Assembly (NCBI RefSeq): GCF_016907795.1
Contig: NZ_JAFBCR010000001.1
Coordinates: 1,426,001 to 1,490,000, forward strand
Origin: Kocuria palustris
GTDB taxonomy: Bacteria > Actinomycetota > Actinomycetes > Actinomycetales > Micrococcaceae
Reading direction: 5' to 3'
DNA: 64,000 nucleotides
Each line of letters begins with the position of its first letter. Positions within the stretch are counted from its first letter, which is position 1. The notes below the pieces were generated by a model. It was given only the letters and a program-made list of their open reading frames with translations. It did not search any database and was not told the DNA's origin. Of this stretch, positions 1 to 8,653 are shown one piece after another. Position numbers and translations under genes: made by a program.

Positions 1-713
1 CCATCCAGGAGACCAAGGCCAAGGACGAGTCCTTCCCGTGGGAGGCCTTCGAGTTCTCCGGCTACGAGGTCGCGCACTTCGGGCTGAGCCAGTGGAACGG
101 GGTGGCCATCGCCTCGCGCGTGGGCCTCGAGGACGTCGAGCGCACGTTCCCGGGGCAGCCGTCGTTCGGCAAGGAGGGCCAGGAGCCCGTCCAGGAGGCG
201 CGCGCGATCGCCGCCACCTGCGCAGGGGTGCGCGTCTGGTCTCTCTACATCCCCAACGGCCGCGGCCTGGACGACCCGCACATGGTCTACAAGCTCGAGT
301 GGCTCTCGGTGCTGCGCGATCGCGCCCGCGAGTGGCTGCAGGAGGATCCCCGGGCGCAGATCGCCCTGGTGGGCGACTGGAACGTGGCGCCGCAGGATGA
401 CGACGTCTGGGACATGCAGTTCTTCCTGGACAACGGCATGACCCACGTCTCCGCCCCGGAGCGCCGGGCCTTCCAGGCGTTCCTGGACGAGGGCTATCGC
501 GACGTCGTGCGCGAGCGCCTGCCCGGCCCGGAGGTCTACACATACTGGGACTACACGCAGCTTCGCTTCCCTCGCAACGAGGGCATGCGCATCGACTTCC
601 AGCTGTGCTCCCCGGCGCTGGCCGAGCGCGTCTCGGATGTGTCGATCGACCGCGACGAGCGCAAGGGCAAGGGCGCCTCGGATCACGTGCCGGTCGTCAT
701 CGAGGTCGAGTGA
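1..713 (+). CDS. xthA: Exodeoxyribonuclease III, 5' end outside window
   Basis: AP endonuclease and 3'-5' exonuclease of base-excision repair, endonuclease/exonuclease/phosphatase (EEP) fold. The reading frame is already open at base 3, so the N terminus lies before the window and about 236 residues are visible. The frame begins with IQETK, where the Glu is the family metal ligand. Later come LVGDWNVAP (the catalytic D-x-N segment) and, near the C terminus, SDHVPVVIE with the catalytic Asp-His pair. The stop codon is at 711-713. The next gene on the same strand starts about 35 bases later. The assignment rests on these three conserved EEP motifs in the right order and spacing. The missing part should be only about 30-40 residues. 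Confidence 0.95.
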   Translation, partial: IQETKAKDESFPWEAFEFSGYEVAHFGLSQWNGVAIASRVGLEDVERTFPGQPSFGKEGQEPVQEARAIAATCAGVRVWSLYIPNGRGLDDPHMVYKLEWLSVLRDRAREWLQEDPRAQIALVGDWNVAPQDDDVWDMQFFLDNGMTHVSAPERRAFQAFLDEGYRDVVRERLPGPEVYTYWDYTQLRFPRNEGMRIDFQLCSPALAERVSDVSIDRDERKGKGASDHVPVVIEVE

Positions 714-747
714 TGCCCGCCGTCGTCGCGGTGCCGGGGTCGCTGCC

Positions 748-1611
748 GTGGCGCGGCTGAGCGGGCTCGGAAGCGCCTGGCGCGCATCGGCCGCACCGGC
801 GCAGCGCTTCGCCCTGCGCGTCTACGTGCCGCAGGACGACCTCGACGGCATCTACCAGCCCCTGGTCCCCGCAGCGGTGCCGCCGGAGGAGGGCTCGGCA
901 GCGCAGCTCGAGGATCAGCTGGCCCGGCTGGCCGTCGCCGAGGACGGCTCCCTGCCCCCGCGCTTCGACGCCCTGTGGAGACTGCCGAGCTCAGCCGCTC
1001 CGGCGCACCCGGGCGAAGGCCCGCCCAGGCCGCTGTTCCACCCGTCGCAGCGCCTGCGCCGCAGCCTGCAGCTGTTCGCCGCGGCAGAGGAGGGCGATCA
1101 GGACGCCGCGCTGCTGTCCCTGCTGCTGCCGCATGACGAGGTCGCCGGCCGTGCCCGGAGTGCTGCCCCCGAGCATTTCCTGCCGCAGTACGCCCGCCAG
1201 TCGGACTGGACGGTGCCGCTGTCCTGGTTCGCCCTGTTCCTCGAAGAGGACCTGGTGCGCACCCCGTTCCGCGGGCGGATGCGCCACCGGCTGATCGTTC
1301 CCGCCGTCGTGGCCTCCCGGCGGGCCGCGCAGGCCGCCGCGGCGTTCGAGTCGCTGGAGCGCGAGGACGTGGCCGAGCTCGCCGAGGACCTGCGGCGCCT
1401 GTCTCAGTGGGTGGGCTCGTTCGGGTCAGCAGCGCTGATCACCCTGGACTACGGCGCGGTCGCCGATCGGCTGCAGCCCGATGAGAGTCCCCGCGACATG
1501 GCCGATGCCATGGCCTTCGCCCGCGACGGAGACCTGGAGTCCACGGCGCTCGCCCTGCGGCGGCTGGTGCGCCGCTGGCTGCCGATCGCGCAGCTGGAGC
1601 ACGCGAGCTGA
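748..1611 (+). CDS. Conserved-looking hypothetical protein, about 287 aa
   Basis: I do not recognise this protein. It follows the exonuclease gene on the same strand by 34 bases and may be co-transcribed. A GTG at 748 gives an N terminus MARLSGLGSAWRAS followed by FALRVYVPQDDLDGIYQPL. No ATG fits upstream, because the ATG at 713 leads to a stop after 15 codons. The protein is soluble, rich in Arg, Ala and Leu, with no signal peptide or membrane segment. The C-terminal half, with LIVPAVVASRRAAQAAAAF and an acidic helix around EREDVAELAEDLRRL, looks mostly alpha-helical. Codon bias and frame openness (strong G/C at third positions) support a real gene. The exact start is uncertain and no function is proposed. 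Confidence 0.7.
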   Translation: MARLSGLGSAWRASAAPAQRFALRVYVPQDDLDGIYQPLVPAAVPPEEGSAAQLEDQLARLAVAEDGSLPPRFDALWRLPSSAAPAHPGEGPPRPLFHPSQRLRRSLQLFAAAEEGDQDAALLSLLLPHDEVAGRARSAAPEHFLPQYARQSDWTVPLSWFALFLEEDLVRTPFRGRMRHRLIVPAVVASRRAAQAAAAFESLEREDVAELAEDLRRLSQWVGSFGSAALITLDYGAVADRLQPDESPRDMADAMAFARDGDLESTALALRRLVRRWLPIAQLEHAS

Positions 1612-1637
1612 ACCGCACGGGTTCGGCTCCGCCCTGA

Positions 1638-2104
1638 TCAGGCCCCCTCCCGCTCCCGGATGCCGTAGAGACGTGCGGAGAGCTTGGCGGCGGCCTGGCG
1701 CAGCACGTAGCGCTCGCGCTGCTCGTCGTCGACCTGGCCGCCCTCGCTGCGGCAGGTCAGCGCCACACTGGCCACGGGCAGGCCGCGGTGATCCCGGGCC
1801 GCGACCGAGGCCGTCTCCAGCCCCTCGGTGACCTCACCCGTCTCCTGCCCCCAGCCGCGCGAGCGGGCGCGCACCAGCTCGGCGGACAGCTCGAAGGCCG
1901 CGACCCCCAGGCCGTAGAGGTGCTCCTCCGGCAGCCAGACGATGAAGCCCTCCTCCTCCATGACCCGCAGGAGGTGATAGACCGAAGAACGGGGCAGCTC
2001 GAACGCCGAGGCGATCGACGCCGCAGCCACCGGACCGCCCCGGCCCGCCAGGTAGCGCAGGACGCGCAGGGTGCTGCTCGCCGCCGGGACCTTGGATCAG
2101 GCCA
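1638..2104 (-). pseudogene. Decayed IclR-family regulator (premature stop plus internal deletion)
   Basis: An ATG at 2104 has a good ribosome-binding site (GGAGGA, 8-9 bases upstream), but the third codon is TGA at 2097-2099. Beyond it the frame is open and gives a typical IclR winged helix: VPAASSTLRVLRYL, then AFELPRSSVYHLLRVMEEEG and LYGLGVAAFEL. The sequence then jumps directly to the end of the effector domain (RGWGQETGEVTEGL ... DHRGLPVASVALTCRSEG ... AAAKLSARLYGI). About 100 residues of ligand-binding domain are missing, so the remnant is about 155 residues against roughly 250 for the family. A GTG restart at 2030 would cut through the DNA-binding helix. Both lesions point to a dead gene, probably once a regulator of a neighbour such as the divergent permease. 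Confidence 0.8.
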
Positions 2105-2344
2105 TGGACTTCATCCTCCACGTCTTCGTGAATGCCCTGAGGGCCTCGTGCGCACAGGGCGATCGGGTCGTCGTCGACCCCGGCTCAGTGAAGGTGCATC
2201 TATCGCTGTGCCACTCGAATCGGCAGAGGCGAACCGCACCTGCCAAGATGTGTGCTGCGGCTCGGGAGGATATGCCATCGCGGACAGATCCTCAGCCCAC
2301 TGCCTGCCCGAGCGCACCCCAGAGCTGGATCTTCAGGAGAGCCC
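2105..2344. promoter_or_regulatory. Divergent intergenic region between IclR relic and permease
   Basis: This 240-base stretch separates two divergent reading frames and must carry the permease promoter. The permease ribosome-binding site (CAGGAG) sits at about 2334-2339. I see no convincing -35/-10 pair and no clear operator. Its lower GC content compared with the flanking genes, for example around 2200-2290, is consistent with a promoter region. Confidence 0.4.
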
Positions 2345-3802
2345 ATGACCCACCACGACCCTGCCCGGCAGCCTGCCGCCGACCTCGCTCCCGGCAGGGA
2401 GGGCACCGAGCTCAAGCGCGGGCTGAGCAATCGGCACATCCAGTTCATCGCGCTGGGCTCGGCGATCGGCACCGGCCTGTTCTACGGCTCCGCCTCGGCC
2501 ATCTCCATGGCCGGACCCTCGGTGCTGCTGGTCTACCTGATCGCCGGGCTCGCGGTGTTCATGGTCATGCGCGCCCTCGGCGAGCTCGCTGTGCGCCACC
2601 CGCTGCCAGGCTCCTTCGGCCAGTACGCGGCGCGCTACCTCGGGCCGTTCGCCGGCTACGTCACGGGCTGGACCTTCGTGTTCGAGATGGCCGTCGTGGC
2701 CATCGCCGATGTCACCGCGTTCGCCGTCTACATGAGCTTCTGGTTCCCCGGCACGCCGGCGTGGATCTGGATCACCGCCGTCATCCTGTTCATCGGGGCC
2801 ATCAACACGCGCAACGTGAAGACCTTCGGCGAGCTCGAGTTCTGGCTCTCGAGCATCAAGGTCCTGGCGATCATCGCCATGATCTTCGGCGGCATCGCCC
2901 TGATGGTCATGGGCGTCTCCTACGCCCCGGATGCCTCCCCCGGCCCGCACAACCTCCTCGACCACGGCGGCTTCATGCCCGAGGGCGCATGGGGGCTGCT
3001 CGCGTCGCTGTCGGTCGTGGTCTTCGCCTTCGGCGGCATCGAGACCATCGGCATCACCGCCGGCGAGTCCGACGACCCCGGCCATGCCATCCCGCGGGCC
3101 ATCAACGCGGTGCCGTTCCGCATCCTGCTCTTCTACATCATGGCCCTCGGCGTGATCATGTCGCTGGTGCCCTGGGACAGCATCGACGGCGAGACCAGCC
3201 CGTTCGTGCAGATCTTCGACGCCCTCGGCGTCCCGTGGGCCCCCTCGATCCTGAACCTCGTGGTGATCACCGCCGCGATCTCCGCGATCAACGCCGACAC
3301 CTACGGGGCGGGCCGCGTCCTCTACGGCCTGGCCCAGCAGGGGCACGCGCCCAAGGTCTTCGCCCGCGTCTCCCGCACCGGTGTCCCGTGGCTGACCGTT
3401 CTCGGCATGCTGCTCGTGCTCGCACTGGGCGCGGTGCTCAACACCGTGATGACCGACGTCTTCGTCTTCATCGCCTCGATCGCGACCTTCGCGACCGTGT
3501 GGGTGTGGCTGATGATCCTGCTCTCCCACCTGGCCATGCGCCGAGAGCTCGGCCTCCGCGGCGGCCCCGAGTCCGAGTTCAAGGTGCCGCTGTGGCCGGT
3601 GGCCTCCTGGGCCGCGGTGGCCTTCGTGCTGCTCGTGATCGTGGTGCTGGGCATCATCCCGGACACCCGGATGGCCCTGGTGATCGGAGTCGGCTGGCTG
3701 CTCCTGCTCGGCATCGGCTACCTGTTCATCCGCGGACGCGGCCACGCCCGCCCCGAGCTCGACGACCGCACCGCGACGAACCCCCGCGTCCGTCGGGACT
3801 GA
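2345..3802 (+). CDS. AAT-family amino acid permease, ProY-like
   Basis: Proton-coupled amino acid importer of the APC superfamily, AAT family, 485 residues with about 12 membrane segments. The start ATG at 2345 is chosen for its AGGAG site and because the conserved family start ([20 protein letters not shown]) follows about 25 residues later. The TM1 motif [13 protein letters not shown], the TM2 entry MAGPSVLL and the ITAGESDDP loop with [11 protein letters not shown] are all present. The run ADVTAF in TM3 and the YGGIE/FGGIE-type TM6 segment resemble E. coli ProY and HutT more than CycA, so proline or histidine is a reasonable guess. Substrate cannot be fixed from sequence. It is followed by a strong hairpin and is probably monocistronic. 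The divergent regulator next to it is broken. Confidence 0.88.
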   Translation: MTHHDPARQPAADLAPGREGTELKRGLSNRHIQFIALGSAIGTGLFYGSASAISMAGPSVLLVYLIAGLAVFMVMRALGELAVRHPLPGSFGQYAARYLGPFAGYVTGWTFVFEMAVVAIADVTAFAVYMSFWFPGTPAWIWITAVILFIGAINTRNVKTFGELEFWLSSIKVLAIIAMIFGGIALMVMGVSYAPDASPGPHNLLDHGGFMPEGAWGLLASLSVVVFAFGGIETIGITAGESDDPGHAIPRAINAVPFRILLFYIMALGVIMSLVPWDSIDGETSPFVQIFDALGVPWAPSILNLVVITAAISAINADTYGAGRVLYGLAQQGHAPKVFARVSRTGVPWLTVLGMLLVLALGAVLNTVMTDVFVFIASIATFATVWVWLMILLSHLAMRRELGLRGGPESEFKVPLWPVASWAAVAFVLLVIVVLGIIPDTRMALVIGVGWLLLLGIGYLFIRGRGHARPELDDRTATNPRVRRD

Positions 3803-3803
3803 G

Positions 3804-3842
3804 CCGCCGTCGGGGCCCCGCAGCGCGGGACCCCGACGGCGG
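3804..3842 (+). terminator. Hairpin after the permease gene
   Basis: A perfect 12-bp stem (3804-3815 with 3831-3842, CCGCCGTCGGGG and its complement) with a 15-base loop that can pair internally. It begins directly after the permease stop codon. There is no clear U-tract, as is common in high-GC actinobacteria. Confidence 0.7.
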
Positions 3843-3963
3843 GGCGGTCCTCGCGCGTACCTTGCGGCCCGTGCGCGGACCGAGCGGCGCCTGCGGGTGC
3901 CGCAGGGGACGCCACAAGCCCGTGCGGTCGCCGAGCGTCCCCGCACAGCTCACGCGGGGCGGG

Positions 3964-4674
3964 TCAGGAGGAGGGGGTGCTCGACGACGCCGCGTCCTCG
4001 CCGCGCTGCTCGTCGCGCTCGCGCTGGTGCCGCTTGAGGACCTCGACGTCGATGGCGCCGGTGATGGCTTCGTCATCGGCCACCGACTACTCGGCGCAGC
4101 GCTCGAGGTGCTTCTCGTGGTTCTGGGTGTAGGTGCGGCGCGGGTCCTCGCGCAGCGTCAGCAGGGCGCGAATGCGATCGCGGCGACCGGTCTCGCGCAC
4201 GATCTGCACACGGCGGCGCAGCGACCACACCACGAACAGCGCGATCATGAACATGCCGATCGCGGTGTTGAAGATCATCAGGAAGATGATCTCGACCATG
4301 ACCGAGGCCGCCGCCGGGTGGATCGACTCGAAGGTCTTGAGCATGGGGACGTCGGAGCCGGTGACCTCCGGGATGCGCAGGCAGAGCAGGACGGCGGCCA
4401 TCACCACGAGCAGCGCGCACATCAGTCTGCCGAAGAAGCCGCCCCAGCGGGCTTCGCGGGTGTTCGGGAGGTTTCCGCCGATCACCAGGCTCATGGAGAC
4501 GGCCAGCATCATGTTCATGCAGGCGTAGTTGATGCCGGAGAGCACGGCGCCCACGATGCCGATCGCGCCGAAGGAGATGAAGTACTGGAGCACCTCCTGG
4601 CCCGTGGCGAAGCCGGCTCCGACCACCAGCCCCACGAAGGCCAGAGCTGCCATCAGAACGGTGCGCATGCGCAT
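3964..4674 (-). pseudogene. Decayed YkvI-family membrane protein
   Basis: Relic of a YkvI-type (COG3949) membrane protein. It starts normally with LAFVGLVVGAGFATGQEVLQ and matches the paralogue at 4795-6105 through AVLSG. It then skips about 142 residues (paralogue positions 48-189) to NYACMNMMLAVSMSLVIGG, continues to IFNTAIGM, and skips about 51 more residues to FMIALFVVW. The frame meets TAG at 4087-4089. The same frame beyond that stop encodes SVADDEAITGAIDVEVL and ends at TGA 3964-3966, matching the tails of both intact paralogues. The amber codon aligns with Gln in the third copy (a CAG-to-TAG change). With at least six transmembrane segments lost it cannot be a working transporter. Confidence 0.85.
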
Positions 4675-4794
4675 GGAGGATCCCGGGCAAGCGTGGATCG
4701 TGCACCCGGGTCCCCAGCGGATCTCCCAGGGCGGGCGCCGCTGGGCACGCCCTCCAGTGCAGGCCCGCCCACATGCTCGGGGCCCGCCGGGGCG

Positions 4795-6105
4795 TCAGCC
4801 CCGCTGCTGCGAGGAGCCGCCCCGGCCGCGGCCGTCGTCGCGCGTGGCGCCGCCGTCGGCGCGCTCGCACCGGGCCCGGGCCTCCTCGATGACCTCCAGG
4901 TCCAGCGCCTCGGTGAGGGTCTCGCCCTGCGCCGAGGAGTCCTGCAGGTACCCGGCCAGCTTGCGCTCGTGGCGCGCCGTGAAGCGCCGCTTGGGATCAT
5001 CGCGCAGGCGCAGCAGCGCGCGGATGCGATCGCGGCGATCGGTCTCCTGGCCCACCTGGACGCGGCGGCGCACCCACCAGACGATGAAGACGACGATCAT
5101 CAGCATCCCGATGTAGCCGACCAGCGGGTAGATGTAGGACATCAGCGTGGAGAAGCCCAGGAAGCTCAGGGCGTAGCCCACCAGGCACACCAGCAGGAAC
5201 ACGGGGCGGTAGCGGTGCGGGGCCCGCACCGTCAGGCGCCGCCCGAGGGCGTAGAACAGCCCGATCACGGTGTTGAAGATCATCAGGTAGACGATGACCA
5301 CCATGACCGCTGCCGCCGCCGGGTGGATGGACTCGAAGAGGCTGAGCATGGGGACCTCGGCCTGCCCCACGTCCTGGATGTTCAAGTACAGCAGCACCAC
5401 GACCATCAGCACGAGGATCATGTAGAGCAGGCCGCCGCTGAAGCCGCCCCAGACCGCCTCGCGCGTGTTGGGGGTGCTGCCGCCGATCACCAGGCACATG
5501 GACACCGCGACCATGAGGTTCATGCCCGTGTAGTTCATGGCCGAGACCCACCAGGGCCGCACCGGCGACTCGGCCTGCTGGGCCACGGCGCTGAGCTGGG
5601 AGAGGTCCTGCGGCAGATCGAACATGGTCCAGACGAAGGCCGCCAGGATCGCGATGACCACCAGCGGGGTGATCCCGGAGATGATGCTGGAGACGCGGTC
5701 GACGTCGAGCTGACCCGCCGCCAGCACGAGCACGGCCATCAGCCCGGCCCCGATCCAGGTGGGCAGGCCGAACTGCTGCTCCAGCGTGGAGCCCGCGCCG
5801 GCGATCATCACGAAGCCGACCGAGAACAACGTGAAGGTCACCGACCAGTCCAGGAACCGCGACAGCCACGGGTGCGCGACGTTGCCGAAGACCTTGGAGT
5901 GGCTCTCGGCCATGAAGTAGCTGCCCAGAAGCAGGGTCACCGACCCCGCCGCCGTCACCAGCAGCCCGGAGATCACCGCGCCCCAGATCCCGACGGCGCC
6001 GAAGGACGTGAAGTACTGGATCATCTCCTGGCCGGTCGCGAACCCCGCCCCCACGATCAGCCCCACGAATGCCAGGGCGACCTTCACGGCCGTCATCTTC
6101 CTCAT
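4795..6105 (-). CDS. YkvI-family membrane protein (copy 2)
   Basis: Polytopic membrane protein of the YkvI family (COG3949), 436 residues, about 10 transmembrane helices, with a LeuT-like look (glycine-rich unwound TM1: VGLIVGAGFATGQEMIQYF). Substrate is unknown for the family. ATG 6105 is chosen over the longer frame to 6225 because GGAGGGA lies about 9 bases upstream and the paralogues start at the same place. Conserved stretches are MIAGAGSTLEQQFGLP, MNLMVAVSMCLVIGGSTPNTRE and SLFESIHPAAAAVMV. The cytoplasmic tail is Arg-rich (RRRVQVGQETDRRDRIRALL), acidic further on. It lies between a decayed copy (3964-4674) and another full copy (6266-7567) in the same orientation, so the trio arose by tandem duplication. 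Confidence 0.85.
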   Translation of the reverse strand: MRKMTAVKVALAFVGLIVGAGFATGQEMIQYFTSFGAVGIWGAVISGLLVTAAGSVTLLLGSYFMAESHSKVFGNVAHPWLSRFLDWSVTFTLFSVGFVMIAGAGSTLEQQFGLPTWIGAGLMAVLVLAAGQLDVDRVSSIISGITPLVVIAILAAFVWTMFDLPQDLSQLSAVAQQAESPVRPWWVSAMNYTGMNLMVAVSMCLVIGGSTPNTREAVWGGFSGGLLYMILVLMVVVLLYLNIQDVGQAEVPMLSLFESIHPAAAAVMVVIVYLMIFNTVIGLFYALGRRLTVRAPHRYRPVFLLVCLVGYALSFLGFSTLMSYIYPLVGYIGMLMIVVFIVWWVRRRVQVGQETDRRDRIRALLRLRDDPKRRFTARHERKLAGYLQDSSAQGETLTEALDLEVIEEARARCERADGGATRDDGRGRGGSSQQRG

Positions 6106-6265
6106 GCGGGGCAGTCCCTCCTCCGTAATGGAGCAGGGCGGGCCGAGTCCCGCCCCGCCCCGCTCTGGATCGGCTCGGTGAGCTTCCGATCCTATGCGCC
6201 CTGCGTGGTGCGCCTCACATCGCACGACGCCCGACGGACGCGCAGCGAGGCGGCTGCACAGAGGC

Positions 6266-7567
6266 TCAGGCCGGCGCGCGGTCGCCGTCGTGCTCCGCGG
6301 AGCCCTCGTCGTCCGAGAGCTCGAGGTCCTGCTCCGTGCGCGATTCGAGCACCTGGGTCAGGCGGTCGTCATCGGCCGGCGACTGCCGCACGGCCTCCTC
6401 GTAGCGCTTCTCGTGACCGGGGGCGTAGTCCTTGCCCGGGTCGCGGCGCAGGCGCAGCAGGGCGCGCAGACGGCCGCGGCGCGTGGTCTCCTCTGCGATC
6501 TGCGTGCGGTAGCGCGCCCAGCCGAAGACCATGACCACGATCATGACCATGCCCGTGTAGCCGATCACCGGGTAGACGTACTCCATGAGGGTGTCGAAGC
6601 CGGCGAAGCTCACGCCGTAGCCGAGCAGGCAGGCGAGCAGGAAGACCGGGCGGTACTTGTCCCGGTGCGAGGCCGTCAGCCGGCGCCCCAGTGCGTAGAA
6701 CATGCCGATCGCGGTGTTGAAGATCATCGCGAAGATGATGAACACCATGATCGTGGCCAGCACCGGGTGCATGGCCTCGAACAGCTGCAGCATGGGCACC
6801 GCGGAGTCGCCGACCTCTGCCATGTTGAAGTACAGGGCGACCGCTGCCATCAGCAGCAGCACCGTGTAGAGGATGCCCCCTATCAGGCCGCCGAGACCGG
6901 CCTCGCGCGGCTCGGCATTGTTGCCGCCGATCACCAGGCACATGGACACGCCCAGCAGCAGTGCCAGGCCGTTGTAGTTCAGGGCCGAGAGCAGCCACGG
7001 CTGGACAGGGGAGGCCTGCTCCTGGGCGACCGAGCTGAGCTGCGAGAAGTCCTGCGGCAGGTTCGCCATCGTGTAGATGAACGCGACGATCACGGCCAGG
7101 ATGATCAGAGGGGTGAGCATCGAGATGACGTCGGAGACCTTCTCGACGTCCAGCAGGCCCACCAGCATAACGATCACCGTCATCACCGCAGCGCCTGCCC
7201 AAGCGGGGAAGCCCCACTGCTGCTCGAGCGTGGAGCCGGCTCCGGCCAGCATGACGAACCCGACCGCGAAAAGGGTCAGGGTCACGGCGATGTCCAGGAA
7301 CCGCGAGATCACGGGGTTGGCCACGCTGCGGAACACGCGGTTGTGCTCCTCAGCCAGGTAGAAGCTGCCCAGCTGGATGATCACGGCGCCGGCCAGCGCG
7401 AACACCACGCCTGCGACCACGGCCCCGACGAGGCCGATGGCCCCGAAGGAGAGGAAGTACTGGATGACCTCCTGGCCCGTGGCGAATCCCGCTCCCACGA
7501 GCAGGCCCACGAAGGCCAGGGCGATCTTGCAGGATCTCTTCAGAGACACTGTGGACAGGCTCCTCAT
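6266..7567 (-). CDS. YkvI-family membrane protein (copy 3)
   Basis: Full-length paralogue of the preceding protein, 433 residues. It carries the same TM1 signature (VGLLVGAGFATGQEVIQYF), MLAGAGSTLEQQWGFP, the SMCLVIGGNNAEPREAG loop, LFEAMHPVLATIMV and the terminal Arg-rich region RRGRLRALLRLRRDPGK. The tail differs from copy 2 and ends in a run of acidic residues (LELSDDEGSAEHDGD). The ATG at 7567 is near the expected start; MRSLSTVSLKRS would be a short cytoplasmic leader. As the most upstream gene of the trio it probably carries the operon promoter in 7568-7618. Transported substrate is unknown. COG3949 proteins resemble the Na+-coupled LeuT-fold group, which is a weak structural inference. 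Confidence 0.85.
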   Translation of the reverse strand: MRSLSTVSLKRSCKIALAFVGLLVGAGFATGQEVIQYFLSFGAIGLVGAVVAGVVFALAGAVIIQLGSFYLAEEHNRVFRSVANPVISRFLDIAVTLTLFAVGFVMLAGAGSTLEQQWGFPAWAGAAVMTVIVMLVGLLDVEKVSDVISMLTPLIILAVIVAFIYTMANLPQDFSQLSSVAQEQASPVQPWLLSALNYNGLALLLGVSMCLVIGGNNAEPREAGLGGLIGGILYTVLLLMAAVALYFNMAEVGDSAVPMLQLFEAMHPVLATIMVFIIFAMIFNTAIGMFYALGRRLTASHRDKYRPVFLLACLLGYGVSFAGFDTLMEYVYPVIGYTGMVMIVVMVFGWARYRTQIAEETTRRGRLRALLRLRRDPGKDYAPGHEKRYEEAVRQSPADDDRLTQVLESRTEQDLELSDDEGSAEHDGDRAPA

Positions 7568-7618
7568 CGTCTGTTGTCCGTCCCGGAGGCGCCGCCGCGG
7601 CTGCGGCAGGGCGCGAAA

Positions 7619-7650
7619 CGGCCCCCAGCCTCTTGTCGTCCTGGGGGCCG
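7619..7650 (-). terminator. Hairpin downstream of the lipoprotein gene
   Basis: A perfect 10-bp stem (7619-7628 with 7641-7650, CGGCCCCCAG) and a 12-base loop. Read on the minus strand it is followed by a short TTTCG. It lies about 100 bases past the stop of the minus-strand lipoprotein gene and just before the YkvI copy 3 leader. Confidence 0.6.
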
Positions 7651-7751
7651 CGGTTCTTCCGGGTGGGCGCTCATGCGCCGACGTTCCACTGTAGGTGAGC
7701 CCGCTGATGATCCCCAGCGCCGGGTCACAGACCGGTCACGACGTCCGCCGC

Positions 7752-8216
7752 TCAGCTCGAGCAGTGCCGCCTGATCCAGAGATCGACGGGGTCCAGGTCC
7801 GTTCGCAGCTCGTCGAGCTCCTGCGGCTCCAGACCCGCTCCGTAGCCCTCGAGCAGCCCGGCGGCAGCGCGGAAGTCGTCCTGCACGGCAGCCGGCGCGT
7901 CCTCGGCGGCATCGCGCACGTCCTCGGCCGTCGCCGCCGGATCCAGCGACGGGGCGCCGTCCTCCTCGGCCAGCGGCAGCAGGGTGAGGGAGAGGTACAG
8001 CTCGGACACCACGGCGCACTGCTCGGGTGCCGCCGGGTGCGGTGCGGCCTGCTGGCGCGAGTCGGAGCCGCCGTCCGTGCTCGCCTGGGCCTGCGGCGAG
8101 GTCTGCGCTCCCCCGAGGGGCGTCCCGCCGTCGGCGGCGCAGCCCGACAGCACCGCGACGACCGCCAGCAGGGCGGCAGCGGGCAGCAGACGACGCGGTG
8201 CGGATGCTCGGCTCAC
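7752..8216 (-). CDS. Putative lipoprotein, about 154 aa
   Basis: A small exported lipoprotein of unknown role. With a GTG start at 8216 the N terminus is SRASAPRRLLPAAALL followed by AVVAVLSGCAADG. The Arg pair, hydrophobic core and lipobox LSGC predict cleavage before Cys and anchoring on the outer face of the membrane. The mature part starts with a low-complexity linker rich in Gly, Gln, Ser and Ala, then an acidic helical domain (AATAEDVRDAAEDAP, AAAGLLEGYGAGLEPQELDEL) with two Cys residues (EQCAVV and RRHCSS) that could form a disulfide. A longer frame to 8291 exists, but it would put 25 residues before the signal sequence. I do not recognise the domain. Confidence 0.7.
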   Translation of the reverse strand: MSRASAPRRLLPAAALLAVVAVLSGCAADGGTPLGGAQTSPQAQASTDGGSDSRQQAAPHPAAPEQCAVVSELYLSLTLLPLAEEDGAPSLDPAATAEDVRDAAEDAPAAVQDDFRAAAGLLEGYGAGLEPQELDELRTDLDPVDLWIRRHCSS

Positions 8217-8244
8217 GCCCACACAGTAGCGGCCGCGCGAGCCA

Positions 8245-8616
8245 TCACGGGCGGGCGAGCTCGAAGGCCACGATGTCAACGGCGCTGCCACCGGGCATGT
8301 CCGGGTAGTGCCGGTCGAGAGCGGCCTGCAGCTGGGCGGGGGACTCGAAGCCGTCGCGCACGGCGTCCTGCTCGCTGAGCTCGTCGCGGCGCACGGTGCG
8401 CACGCCAGTCACCTCGGCGCCGATCACGACGTCCTCACCGGAATCCTTCTCGAACACGATCTCGGCCGGACCCGGGACGAAGGGGTCCTGGTACCGCACG
8501 GTCTGGCGCTTGCTGCCATCCCGGATCAGGGTCTCGTAGCCCTCCCACATGAGGATGCGCTGCAGCGGCTGTCCACCGGCGTCGGGGCTCTGGTGCTGGT
8601 TCGGCTCTGCGGTCAT
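8245..8616 (-). CDS. ASCH-domain protein
   Basis: A 123-residue cytosolic protein with an ASCH fold (PUA-like, predicted RNA binding). Diagnostic segments are MWEGYETLIRDGSKRQTVRY near residues 23-42, PGPAEIVFEKDSGE and GAEVTGVRTVRRDEL. The first motif (GxKxxTxR-type, here GSKRQTVRY) is the family signature and corresponds to the ligand-binding cleft. The ATG at 8616 is chosen because the longer frame runs through a palindrome and a tRNA. Family members have been linked to RNA or nucleotide metabolism and to amidohydrolase activity on acetylated cytidine. No specific substrate is inferred here. It is single, downstream of the large palindrome at 8654-8760. Confidence 0.75.
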   Translation of the reverse strand: MTAEPNQHQSPDAGGQPLQRILMWEGYETLIRDGSKRQTVRYQDPFVPGPAEIVFEKDSGEDVVIGAEVTGVRTVRRDELSEQDAVRDGFESPAQLQAALDRHYPDMPGGSAVDIVAFELARP

Positions 8617-8653
8617 GACGCCCACGGTAGCGGCCGCTCCGTCGCCCTCGACC

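Noticed and set aside
1638-2030. Short IclR gene starting at GTG 2030 as a functional 130-residue protein
   Set aside because: That start removes the first helices of the DNA-binding domain, and the effector domain is still missing about 100 residues, so a working regulator is unlikely.
4087-4674. Small 195-residue YkvI protein as a functional gene
   Set aside because: Comparison with two paralogues shows two internal deletions removing several membrane helices and a stop codon before the conserved tail.
2071-6534. Very long plus-strand open frame of 1487 codons across the permease and YkvI genes
   Set aside because: It is an antisense and out-of-frame shadow. Its composition (Arg/His/Gln-rich, no motifs) is typical of non-coding frames in high-GC DNA, and the YkvI genes on the other strand have clear family motifs.
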